Origin: Solobacterium sp.
GTDB taxonomy: Bacteria > Bacillota_I > Bacilli_A > Erysipelotrichales > Erysipelotrichaceae
Assembly (NCBI GenBank): GCA_017475415.1
Contig: JAFVFM010000221.1
Coordinates: 1-23,291 of the forward strand
Length of the DNA: 23,291 nt
Direction: 5' to 3'
Shown: positions 1 through 7,654 of the stretch, one piece after another
How positions within the stretch are numbered: the stretch's first letter is position 1
Layout: the number at the start of each line of letters is the position of its first letter
The notes under the pieces: generated by a model
Told to the model about the DNA's origin: nothing
The model's database searches: none
Seen by the model: the letters and a program-made list of their open reading frames with translations, nothing else
Program-made: the position numbers and the translations under genes

Positions 1-65
1 ACTTCTTCACAGGAATCAATTCCCAGTTCTACTTTTAGGAAATAAAACGTGTCGTGTTTACCCAT
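1..65 (-). CDS. 5' end of an unidentified gene running off the left edge
   Basis: Only the first 21 codons are in the window, and the visible peptide begins MGKHDTFYFLKVELGI. The ATG is preceded by a very strong ribosome binding site (GGGGAGGG, about 7 nt upstream), which is why I call this a real start. It lies about 60 nt downstream of the small HTH gene on the same strand and could be co-transcribed with it. I do not recognise the product. The start region can fold so that the ribosome binding site is partly paired (see findings). Confidence 0.6.
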   Translation of the reverse strand, partial: MGKHDTFYFLKVELGIDSCEE

Positions 66-118
66 GCTGTAACCCTCCCCTTCGTCACTATCGTTTAAAT
101 ACGAAAAAGGAACACGAC
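51..118 (-). promoter_or_regulatory. Possible mRNA structure around the ribosome binding site and start codon
   Basis: On the minus strand an outer 8-bp inverted repeat (GTCGTGTT at 118-111, AACACGAC at 58-51) encloses an inner hairpin in which CTTTTTCGT pairs with ACGAAGGGG, using some G-U pairs. The inner 3' arm contains the first half of the GGGGAGGG ribosome binding site. The outer 3' arm lies in codons 3-5 of the left-edge gene. This is a pairing seen by eye; no folding energy was computed. Confidence 0.35.
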
Positions 119-124
119 CGGAAA

Positions 125-475
125 TCAGTCATTCTCCTCTTCTTTTTTTCTATATTTTGCGCGCTTAATATGCTTCTTATGATAGTAGTAAGTACTATAA
201 GAAAGCCCTAAAATACGCATTATTTCAATATCCCTGTATTCTCCAAGGAAGTCTTTACTTAGATAAATTATCTTTCTTCTTATTTCTTCAGGATCAGCCT
301 CTTCAGACGTATCTACCGTTACGATATCAATAGCTACAGAGACTTGAATATGTGTTTTTTGGACCTTTTTACGGTATCCATGCTCATCTACTTCAAAGTA
401 GGAATGTGGATAAAACAGCGTAAAATAAAGGATTTCAAGCAGTTCGTCTTTGGAGTAAAACGATAGTCTCGACAT
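125..475 (-). CDS. Small ArpU/sigma-region-4-like helix-turn-helix protein
   Basis: The product is 116 aa. Residues about 62-110 resemble the C-terminal helix-turn-helix of ArpU-type phage regulators and sigma-70 region 4: an acidic helix, IIYLSKDF, then the recognition segment IMRILGLSYSTYYYHKK, then a very basic tail. The first 60 residues match nothing I know. The ATG lies inside the rlmD 3' end (41 nt overlap, another frame), and I see no good ribosome binding site, so expression probably depends on coupling to rlmD. ArpU-like proteins are mostly phage or mobile-element genes, so this may belong to an element extending left of the window. It could also be a lineage-specific chromosomal regulator. 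That the gene is real is likely; its function as a DNA-binding regulator is inference. Confidence 0.6.
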   Translation of the reverse strand: MSRLSFYSKDELLEILYFTLFYPHSYFEVDEHGYRKKVQKTHIQVSVAIDIVTVDTSEEADPEEIRRKIIYLSKDFLGEYRDIEIMRILGLSYSTYYYHKKHIKRAKYRKKEEEND

Positions 476-1763
476 GTGTTGTTTGTGGGAACATATCTAC
501 AGGTTGTATTTCTTCTACATCATATTTACCTTCTAGGTATTTTATATCTCTTGCTAAAGTAGCCGGGTCACAGGATACATAAACTAATCGCTTAGGTGCT
601 ATTTTCACAATTGCGTCTAAGGTATCTTTAGAACAACCTTTGCGTGGTGGATCAACGATTACTACATCTGCTTTTATTTTAGAACGCAATAACATTGCTG
701 CCCCCTTTTGGGCATCCGCATTAATGAATTCTATATTTGTAATACCATTTCTTTCAGCATTTCTTTTGGCATCTTTAATGGCATCTTCTACAATTTCTAT
801 ACCATATACTTTTTTTGCTTTACTTGCGGCAAGTAAACCAATTGTGCCAGTACCACAATATAAATCAATTAATACTTCATTACCTTCTAACATCGCATAT
901 TCAATTGCCTTTTGATACAACAATTCAGTAGAATATGGATTAATTTGAAAGAAAGATTTCGCATGTATTAAAAATATCTTGCCTAATAATTCTTCTTCTA
1001 TATATGGCTTGCCATAGATTAATTTTTCTTCCCCATCGAGGATGATATTATCTTCTCTTTTATTATGGATAGCCGTAATACTTTTAATCATAGGAAAAGC
1101 ATTTACCATTTCATCCATAAAAGCCTCTTGCCAAGAAATAGGAAATTTTCTTAAGATTAAACAAATCATAACTTGCCCACTTCTATGTGCATGCTTCACT
1201 AAAACATGGCGTACATCCTTACTCGAATGATGGTGAATAAAGAATTCTTTAGCCTTTAAGGTAATCGCATTGGATAATTCACTTTGTACAACACATGAAG
1301 TATAAGGAATAATCTCATTTGTATGTTCACGATAAAAACCCATTAAGGTTTCTCCATTTTTATATTGCACAGGTACTTGCACCTTATTACGATAATGATA
1401 AATATGTTCACTACATAGAATTGGCAATGGTGTAATATCCATCTTTGCGTTTTGGCGGAAACAATCCTTCACTTTTTCTTCTTTAAAGCTAGCCTGTTCT
1501 TTTTGGTCCATAATCTGCAATTGACAACCGCCACATTGCTTATGTATTGCACATTTTGCTTCTACTCTATGGTTTGATGCCTTTAGTATTTTTACAACTC
1601 TGCCATAAGCGTAATTCTTCTTTAGAGCTGTTATACCAATTTCTGCTTCTTCCCCTTTTAATAGTCCCTTTACAAATACTACAAAATCATCGATGCGCAC
1701 TACACCTAAACCATCAACGTTATATCCTAAGCATGTTGCTATAAATGTATCATTCTTCTTCAT
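435..1763 (-). CDS. rlmD: 23S rRNA (uracil-5-)-methyltransferase, RlmD/RlmCD (RumA) family
   Basis: This 442-aa enzyme of the TrmA/RumA family uses SAM to make 5-methyluridine in 23S rRNA. In Gram-positives one RlmCD enzyme can modify both U747 and U1939, so the exact target is open. An N-terminal TRAM domain (about 1-60) is followed by Fe-S cluster cysteines C71, C77, C80 and C157, all present. The SAM loop is DLYCGTGTIGL (300-310), the DPPRKG motif is at 371-376, the catalytic nucleophile is C398 in YVSCDPATLARD, and the base is E432 in THVE. The enzyme looks intact. The chosen ATG fits the TRAM domain start, but there is no ribosome binding site: the 30 nt upstream hold the intrinsic terminator of the preceding gene. 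The C-terminus after THVETIVLL is very short. The 3' end of this gene is a known integration site for mobile elements in other Firmicutes. Confidence 0.93.
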   Translation of the reverse strand: MKKNDTFIATCLGYNVDGLGVVRIDDFVVFVKGLLKGEEAEIGITALKKNYAYGRVVKILKASNHRVEAKCAIHKQCGGCQLQIMDQKEQASFKEEKVKDCFRQNAKMDITPLPILCSEHIYHYRNKVQVPVQYKNGETLMGFYREHTNEIIPYTSCVVQSELSNAITLKAKEFFIHHHSSKDVRHVLVKHAHRSGQVMICLILRKFPISWQEAFMDEMVNAFPMIKSITAIHNKREDNIILDGEEKLIYGKPYIEEELLGKIFLIHAKSFFQINPYSTELLYQKAIEYAMLEGNEVLIDLYCGTGTIGLLAASKAKKVYGIEIVEDAIKDAKRNAERNGITNIEFINADAQKGAAMLLRSKIKADVVIVDPPRKGCSKDTLDAIVKIAPKRLVYVSCDPATLARDIKYLEGKYDVEEIQPVDMFPQTTHVETIVLLQRRTA

Positions 1764-1766
1764 ATG

Positions 1767-1793
1767 TAAAAAAAGAGGTTAAATCTAACCTCT
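1767..1793 (-). terminator. Intrinsic terminator after the 224-aa membrane protein gene
   Basis: On the minus strand AGAGGTTA-GATT-TAACCTCT forms a perfect 8-bp stem with a 4-nt loop and runs straight into seven Ts. It begins at the stop codon of the membrane protein gene and ends 3 nt before the rlmD ATG, so it also occupies the whole region where an rlmD ribosome binding site would be expected. It probably ends the pcrA-ligA-gatCAB transcript, with read-through (or a promoter further upstream) feeding rlmD. Confidence 0.85.
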
Positions 1794-2466
1794 ATCCTTC
1801 CTGTCCTTGTTCATTATCTTCACCAGGCATACTTTGGTCACTACCATCACCAATATAAATACCGCCTTGATCCTCAGCTTCTTTTTCACCAGCACGCATT
1901 CTTACATCATGACGTAAGGCTTCCGCTAACTCAGGATTCTTTGGCTCAGACACTAACTGTGCTTGAGGAGAAGGCATAGAAGAAGTTTTTGTCTCTATTA
2001 CATAAACGAAATTCTCTGCCTCTCTATTTTCGGCTAAGTTGTAGACATGGATTTCCATATCATACATCTTCTTATCATCAGTTTGACTAAAATATATCTC
2101 AGGATTCAATATGGTCGAAACAACACTATATAGTTCATTTGCTTTATTGGTTGCTTCTTCAGCATTTGATGCATCAGCTATATCTGCATATACACGTAAG
2201 GTAGCTGTAGCGAGCTCAACATCGCTATCCTCTATACCACCTACTCCTTTTACAGCAGTAGCTACTTCTTCAAGTTGTGCACGTGTAATTGCAGGATCTA
2301 AGTCACCATCATAACGATTTCCAATAACTGGTGCACCTGTATCCATACGGGAAGAAAATAAAATCCAACCCAATACGACAAATGGTGCAGATAATAAGAT
2401 GAGACATATCCAGAACAAGAGTCCGGTAAAATGTCTATTTTTCTTTGTTTTTACTTTACGAGCCAT
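1792..2466 (-). CDS. One-pass membrane protein of unknown function, last gene of the gat operon
   Basis: The product is 224 aa. A basic N-terminus (KVKTKKNRH) is followed by one hydrophobic segment at about residues 14-37, which predicts N-in, C-out topology with about 185 residues outside. There is no lipobox. The outer part has a compact mixed alpha/beta region (about 55-155; LEEVATAVKGV, TATLRVYAD, MYDMEIHVYNL), then a low-complexity acidic, Gly/Gln-rich tail (GEDNEQGQEG). I do not recognise the family. GGAGAG lies about 4 nt before the ATG. The gene sits 47 nt after gatB and directly before a terminator, so it appears to be the last member of a replication/translation operon. That position alone does not indicate function. 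Confidence 0.8.
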   Translation of the reverse strand: MARKVKTKKNRHFTGLLFWICLILLSAPFVVLGWILFSSRMDTGAPVIGNRYDGDLDPAITRAQLEEVATAVKGVGGIEDSDVELATATLRVYADIADASNAEEATNKANELYSVVSTILNPEIYFSQTDDKKMYDMEIHVYNLAENREAENFVYVIETKTSSMPSPQAQLVSEPKNPELAEALRHDVRMRAGEKEAEDQGGIYIGDGSDQSMPGEDNEQGQEG

Positions 2467-2513
2467 GTTTCTCTCCGTTTAGATATTTTACCCTTTTTCT
2501 TTTAGAATATCTA

Positions 2514-3938
2514 CTATCTCTTACTTAATTCTTCTTTAAGAATGCTATTTACCATAGCAGGATTAGCTGTTCCTTTAGAAACTTTCATTACTTGGCCAAC
2601 CAAGAAGCCTATAGCCTTATCCTTACCATTTTTGAAATCTTCAATAGCTTGAGGATTAGCGTCTAATACAGAATTCACCATATCCGTTAAGGCTGAAGCA
2701 TCACTTACTTGTGCCATACCCTTTTCTTTAGCACTTTCTTCAGGATCTTTGCCTTCCATCATATCATCCACTAATTTCTTAGCCTGCGCACCACTTATCT
2801 TACCTTCATCCACTAAAGCGACTAATTTCGCAATCGCTTCTGGTTTTAGAGAACTATTTTCAATACTTAATTCATGTTTATTGAGGTAGGCACTCACATC
2901 ACCTAATAACCAATTACATGCACTCTTCGCATTATCCGTATGCTTCATGATATTTTCATAGAATTCTGACATTTCTTTATTCGCAATTAAAATATCTACA
3001 TCATGTTCACTTAAACCATATTGGTTCAAATAACGCTCTTTTCTTTCTTCTGGTAATTCACCCATATTCTCTTGAATTTCTTTAATCCAAGCAGGATCTA
3101 AGCGAATAGGGAAAATATTTGGTTCAGGGAAGAATTTATAATCTACATTTCCCTCTTTTCTTCTCATTAAAACAGTTGTATTTGTCTTTTCATCAAAACG
3201 CCTAGTTTCTTGTAAGATTTCTTCACCCTTTTCAATGAGTTCCTTTTGTCTTTCTACTTCATAATCGATAGCTTTACCAATATGAGAAATAGAATTCAAA
3301 TTCTTAATTTCATTCTTTGTGCCTAATTTACCACTACCCTTAGGAGAAATGGATACATTAACATCACAACGCATGGAACCTTCTTCCATTTTTGCATCAC
3401 TCACACCTAAGTAATATAACGTTTGTCGTAAGGCTTCTACATACTTTTCTGCTTCTTGCCCATTGTGCATATCAGGCTCTGATACAATTTCTACTAATGG
3501 TGTACCAGCACGATTGAAATCCAACAAAGACATCTTAGAAAGATGGAATTGTTTCGCTGTATCTTCTTCCATATGAATACGATTAATGCGAATCTTCTTC
3601 TCACCTTCATCCGTTACAATTTTGATATAGCCATTTCTACCAATTGGATGAAATTGTTGGGTAATTTGGAAGCCTTTTGGTAAATCAGAATAATAATAAT
3701 TCTTACGGTCAAATTTCACTAATGGATCAATTTCCAAATGTAAGGCAGTACAAGCTTGAATTGCCTTAGCTACTGCTTCCTTATTCAAACAAGGCAAAGT
3801 ACCTGGATGACCTAAATCAATTTCATTCACACAAGTATTAGCCATACGACCAAAGCTAGTAGGCGCACCAGAAAACATCTTTGTGTTTGTCTTCAGTTGA
3901 CAGTGAATTTCAATACCTATAGTTACATCGTATTCCAT
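2514..3938 (-). CDS. gatB: Aspartyl/glutamyl-tRNA(Asn/Gln) amidotransferase subunit B
   Basis: This 474-aa protein is close to the usual family length. GatB is the tRNA-binding and kinase subunit of GatCAB, which converts misacylated Glu-tRNA(Gln) (and Asp-tRNA(Asn)) to the correct amide form using ATP and ammonia from GatA. The family opening is clear (GIEIHCQLKTNTKMFSGAP), as are YYSDLPKGFQITQ, RIHMEEDTAK and DFNRAGTPLVEIVSEPD in the N-terminal cradle domain. A helical domain follows, and from about residue 400 a YqeY-like tail (ISGAQAKKLVDDM, VGQVMK). The ATG overlaps the gatA stop by one base (TAATG) and a strong GGAGGTGA sits in the gatA 3' end, so the two genes are translationally coupled. 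A GatCAB locus suggests the cell relies on the indirect route for Gln-tRNA and/or Asn-tRNA. Confidence 0.98.
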   Translation of the reverse strand: MEYDVTIGIEIHCQLKTNTKMFSGAPTSFGRMANTCVNEIDLGHPGTLPCLNKEAVAKAIQACTALHLEIDPLVKFDRKNYYYSDLPKGFQITQQFHPIGRNGYIKIVTDEGEKKIRINRIHMEEDTAKQFHLSKMSLLDFNRAGTPLVEIVSEPDMHNGQEAEKYVEALRQTLYYLGVSDAKMEEGSMRCDVNVSISPKGSGKLGTKNEIKNLNSISHIGKAIDYEVERQKELIEKGEEILQETRRFDEKTNTTVLMRRKEGNVDYKFFPEPNIFPIRLDPAWIKEIQENMGELPEERKERYLNQYGLSEHDVDILIANKEMSEFYENIMKHTDNAKSACNWLLGDVSAYLNKHELSIENSSLKPEAIAKLVALVDEGKISGAQAKKLVDDMMEGKDPEESAKEKGMAQVSDASALTDMVNSVLDANPQAIEDFKNGKDKAIGFLVGQVMKVSKGTANPAMVNSILKEELSKR

Positions 3939-5350
3939 TATTTCACCTCCGCCTTCAAGTCTTTATAACCTGTTATTTCTTCAATACCTTCCGCAATATT
4001 GAACATTTTTACTTCTTCAAATGCCCCACAGGTAATATTGATGCCAATAGGACAGCCATCAATAAAGCCCATTGGAACAGTCATAGAAGGATAACCCGAG
4101 AAGTTCGCTAAAGCCATATAGTTTTCGGTAATTAAATATTCATCACTCAATTCATCTTGATCCTTTTGCGCATCAATTAACGGGGCAATACTACCAGAAG
4201 CTGGTGCAACTATTGCATCATATTTTTCTAAACAAGACTTTACTTCTTCTACAATTAAACGTCTTACCTTTTGGCCTTTGCGGAATAAACGTTCTTGATT
4301 TTCCTCGAATAGACCATAAGAGCCAATAACGAAACGACGGCGAATTAATGGTCCAAAACCCTTTGTGCGTGTATTCGTCATGATTTCTTGCATATCACTG
4401 CCTTCTTCACGATAACCAAAACGCAAGCCATCTAAGTTAGAATGATTACTTGTTGCTTCACAATTCGCAATCAGATAGTAAGTCGGTAAAATTGCCTTCA
4501 TGAGATTTTCATCTAAGCTCACTTCTTCTACAATCGCACCCTTTTCTTCCATCTTCTTCATTAAATCAAAGAAGATTTTTCTTGTTTCTTCTTCATGCAA
4601 AGCATCTGTAACATTCTTTAATATAGCAATTCTTTTTCCTTTTAAATCACCATTCAATAATTCAGAATATGCTTCTACTTCACGATAAGAAGATGTCATA
4701 TCTCTATCATCCCTACCAGCTAGTACTTCTAATGTTAAAGCTGCATCTTCTACGCTTCTTGTGAAATAACCAACATGATCCAAAGAAGATGCATAAGGAA
4801 TGATTCCATAACGTGAGATTCTACCATAAGTAGGCTTTACCCCAACTACCCCACAAAAGGAAGCTGGTTTACGCACGGAGTCACCTGTATCACTACCAAT
4901 AGCCATAGGTACTGTACCACTAGCTACAATTGCAGCACTTCCACCTGATGAACCACCTGTCATTCTTCTTGTATCCCAAGGATTATAAGCAGGACCAATA
5001 AAACTTGTTAAATTTGTACCACCCATAGCCAATTCATCCATCGATGTTTTTGCGATACAAACAGCCCCTGCATCCTTTAATTTTGTGGCAATATGCGCAT
5101 CATAAATAGGCACATAATTCGATAAGATTTGTGAAGCCGCTGTTGTTTTAATCCCTTTTGTATTCACATTATCCTTTAAGGCAATAGGCACGCCTGCCAT
5201 TTTTCCTTCTTTGATTTCTTCACATTGTTCACTAGGATCAATAAAAGTAATTACATGATTTAATTTATCCTGTAATTTTTTAGCTTCTTCATAAGCCTTA
5301 AGGCATCTTTCCTTAGCCCCTTCTTTATTCTTCGCTAATTCCTTAATCAT
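3938..5350 (-). CDS. gatA: Aspartyl/glutamyl-tRNA(Asn/Gln) amidotransferase subunit A
   Basis: This 470-aa amidase-signature enzyme hydrolyses glutamine to supply ammonia to GatB. The Ser-cisSer-Lys triad is present: K59 (in ALKDN), S134 (in GGSSGG) and nucleophile S158, at the expected 24-residue spacing. The residue before the nucleophile is Asp (D157, TGDSVRKPA), where most bacterial GatA proteins have Gly (TGGSIRQPA). I recall similar TGDS forms from mycoplasma-type GatA, so this looks like a lineage variant rather than damage. The N-terminus is about 15 residues shorter than in Bacillus. The ATG overlaps the gatC stop by one base (TAATG), with GGTGGTGA upstream as ribosome binding site. 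Confidence 0.98.
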   Translation of the reverse strand: MIKELAKNKEGAKERCLKAYEEAKKLQDKLNHVITFIDPSEQCEEIKEGKMAGVPIALKDNVNTKGIKTTAASQILSNYVPIYDAHIATKLKDAGAVCIAKTSMDELAMGGTNLTSFIGPAYNPWDTRRMTGGSSGGSAAIVASGTVPMAIGSDTGDSVRKPASFCGVVGVKPTYGRISRYGIIPYASSLDHVGYFTRSVEDAALTLEVLAGRDDRDMTSSYREVEAYSELLNGDLKGKRIAILKNVTDALHEEETRKIFFDLMKKMEEKGAIVEEVSLDENLMKAILPTYYLIANCEATSNHSNLDGLRFGYREEGSDMQEIMTNTRTKGFGPLIRRRFVIGSYGLFEENQERLFRKGQKVRRLIVEEVKSCLEKYDAIVAPASGSIAPLIDAQKDQDELSDEYLITENYMALANFSGYPSMTVPMGFIDGCPIGINITCGAFEEVKMFNIAEGIEEITGYKDLKAEVK

Positions 5351-5646
5351 TATTTCACCACCTTCGGTAAGACAAAATGACCTTCTACCTTCTTACTTAC
5401 ATTCTTTACTGCTTCCTCTTGGCTAATCACATGACTCACCTCATCTTCACGTAAGAAGTAAGTATCTTCTTCAAAAGGATAAATCATTTCCTCTACTCCT
5501 TCTGTATCTACTGCATCCAAAAGAGCCATTTGTTTCTCTAATGTAGAAAACTCCTTTACAATGCTGTCTGCTTCTTCATCGGAAAGCCTAAACAATAATT
5601 GTTGGGCAAGCTTCTTAAAATATTCTCTATCTTTCACTTCACTCAT
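5350..5646 (-). CDS. gatC: Aspartyl/glutamyl-tRNA(Asn/Gln) amidotransferase subunit C
   Basis: This 98-aa protein is typical in length for the small GatC subunit that wraps around GatA and ties it to GatB. The family pattern is visible: an N-terminal helix pair (YFKKLAQQLLFRLSDEEADSIVKEFSTLEKQMALLDAVDTEGVEEM), then a proline-containing linker (YPFEEDTYFLREDEVSHVISQEEAVKNVSKKVEGHFVLPKVV) ending in the usual F-x-V-P-K-V. AAGGAAGGG precedes the ATG. The gene lies 27 nt after ligA and overlaps gatA by one base. Confidence 0.96.
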   Translation of the reverse strand: MSEVKDREYFKKLAQQLLFRLSDEEADSIVKEFSTLEKQMALLDAVDTEGVEEMIYPFEEDTYFLREDEVSHVISQEEAVKNVSKKVEGHFVLPKVVK

Positions 5647-5673
5647 AACTACCCTTCCTTTCCTTCTGTATTA

Positions 5674-7653
5674 TTATACTGATTCCTGTACAAATTTCTC
5701 TATAAATTCATCTTCTGAAAGAATAGGAATACCTAATTCTTTTGCCTTTTGGTTCTTAGAAGACGTTGAATTTACATCATTATTAATCAAATAGTTTGTA
5801 GACTTAGAAACTGAACCCGTTACCTTACCACCTTGTGATTCTATATAGGCTTTTAAGGCATTACGGTTAGGATAATGATGCACATCACCAGTAACCACGA
5901 AGGTTAAATCTTTGCATAAGCTTCCACTAGCCTCTAATTGACTTTCTTCTATCTCTAATAAAGATAAAACATCTTCTACATTCTTTTGATTCTCTTCTTC
6001 TTGAAACCATCTCACAAATGAAGAGGATTTTTCTTTTCCTATTCCATCAATATCTGAAAAGACTTCTGTATCTTCACTACTACTCGCTATAGTGATCAAT
6101 TCCTTTAGATGATATTTGGATAATAACTTTCTCGCCACATCAATGCCCACTAAAGGAATATTCAAGGCATAGATGAATTTTTGTTCATCAACATGCCTAC
6201 CTTTTTCTAAACTATCCACTATATTTTGGCTACTCTTTTCCCCAAAACCATCTAGCTTTGCGATTTCCTCTGCATGAGCTTTAAGCCTAAAGATATCCCC
6301 ATAATTCTTAATCCAACCTTCGCCTATAAATCGCGCTAAGGTAGCTTCAGAAATACCATCGATATCCATACCAGCCTTCGAGACAAAACGTGCATATTTC
6401 TTTAATTGCTTAGCTGGACAAGCATCATTCGTGCATTTTAATGTCTTCGTTAAGCTTTCTTCACTAATTTGAATTCTTGTCTTAGCTCCACATACAGGAC
6501 ATACTTCTGGTATCTCTAAATTACCTTCTGTTTTTGTGACATGAATAATCTTAGGTATGATTTTATTTGCCTTAATTACAGATAATACCGTTCCTTTAGC
6601 GCCTATACCTAAACGTTCACATTCACTTAGATTACATAAGGAGGCTCTTTTTACTGTTGTACCTTCTAATTGTATAGGTTCAAATATCGCTACCGGTGTA
6701 ATGGTACTTGCTGCACAAGACCATTCAATATGATCTAATTTTGTTTCTTTAGATTCATCTTGCCATTTAAAGGCATAGCCAGATCGTGTTGCATGATGCC
6801 CTGTTACACTACCGCCTTCTGCATATTTTACATCTTCATAACAAATCACTAAGCCATCTACAGGATAGGGATTCTCTCCACTTGTAACACGCTTTGTATA
6901 AGCATCAATTACTTCTTGTATATTCTTATAGCTAGGCTCTTTGACTAATGTATGTTCAACTACCGTAAAGCCTTCTTCTTCTAAAAAGGCCATTCTATCA
7001 CCCCAAGAAGATATTTCCTTATCGCTATGTACTAAGGTAAAAGGTATCCAGTGTAAATGCCTATCCTTTAATTCATCTATACTTTTCAAAGATAAAGAAC
7101 CAGCTGCTAGATTTCTTGGATTAGCATAATCTTCACCTGTTTCCATTACATATGTTTCAAAATCAGCATAAGAGATTAATACTTCACCACGAATAACCAC
7201 ATGGCCCTTTTCTTTAATTGTAGGTAATATACCTTCTATTCCTGAAGCTAAATGAGTAATATTTGTACCTACATGGCCATCTCCACGTGTCACTACTTTC
7301 GTTAATTTACCATTATCATAGGTAACGACTAAAGTAGAACCATCCAGCTTCCAAGAAATCCATATTTCCTTTCCTATAGCCCACTTTTCTAAATCTTCGA
7401 TTTTCTTTGTCTTTGCCAAAGATAAGGCCAAGAATTCATGTTCTTCCTTCTCACCAACTGTTTCATCTTTAGATACTTGTATTGTAGGACTATCCTCTAA
7501 TATGGTTTGGGTTTCTTCTTCTAATGATTTTAATTCATCAAAAAGCCTATCCCATTCAAAATCACTCATGATTTCGCCCTTACCATTATAGTAAGCATCT
7601 GAAGCCCTATTTAGTTGCTCAACAAGCTCTTCCATCCGTTTCATTTTGTCCAT
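5674..7653 (-). CDS. ligA: NAD-dependent DNA ligase, divergent LigA type
   Basis: This 659-aa enzyme seals nicks using NAD as AMP donor. In order: an N-terminal Ia-like domain (YYNGKGEIMSDFEWDRLFDEL), a nucleotidyltransferase with nucleophile K102 in WKLDGS, VTRGDGHVGTNIT, NPRNLAAGS, an OB fold (ITPVAIFEP), a Cys4 zinc finger (C385, C388, C407, C412), helix-hairpin-helix repeats (about 430-545) and a BRCT domain (about 580-655, TFVVTGDV...SVSKSTNYLINND). The layout is complete, but many signature residues differ from Bacillus or E. coli LigA: DGLVIC instead of DGVVIK, and SGYAFKW instead of RWAIAYKF. The start is 1 nt after the pcrA stop. GTGAG within the pcrA end is the only, weak, ribosome binding site. 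Codon 4 is a second possible ATG. Confidence 0.93.
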   Translation of the reverse strand: MDKMKRMEELVEQLNRASDAYYNGKGEIMSDFEWDRLFDELKSLEEETQTILEDSPTIQVSKDETVGEKEEHEFLALSLAKTKKIEDLEKWAIGKEIWISWKLDGSTLVVTYDNGKLTKVVTRGDGHVGTNITHLASGIEGILPTIKEKGHVVIRGEVLISYADFETYVMETGEDYANPRNLAAGSLSLKSIDELKDRHLHWIPFTLVHSDKEISSWGDRMAFLEEEGFTVVEHTLVKEPSYKNIQEVIDAYTKRVTSGENPYPVDGLVICYEDVKYAEGGSVTGHHATRSGYAFKWQDESKETKLDHIEWSCAASTITPVAIFEPIQLEGTTVKRASLCNLSECERLGIGAKGTVLSVIKANKIIPKIIHVTKTEGNLEIPEVCPVCGAKTRIQISEESLTKTLKCTNDACPAKQLKKYARFVSKAGMDIDGISEATLARFIGEGWIKNYGDIFRLKAHAEEIAKLDGFGEKSSQNIVDSLEKGRHVDEQKFIYALNIPLVGIDVARKLLSKYHLKELITIASSSEDTEVFSDIDGIGKEKSSSFVRWFQEEENQKNVEDVLSLLEIEESQLEASGSLCKDLTFVVTGDVHHYPNRNALKAYIESQGGKVTGSVSKSTNYLINNDVNSTSSKNQKAKELGIPILSEDEFIEKFVQESV

Positions 7654-7654
7654 A

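Noticed and set aside
2480..2513. Inverted repeat TAGATATT/AATATCTA between gatB and the membrane protein gene
   Set aside because: The stem is all weak pairs except one G-C, the loop is 18 nt and no T-run follows on the minus strand, so it does not look like a terminator; translation continues into the next gene with a good ribosome binding site.
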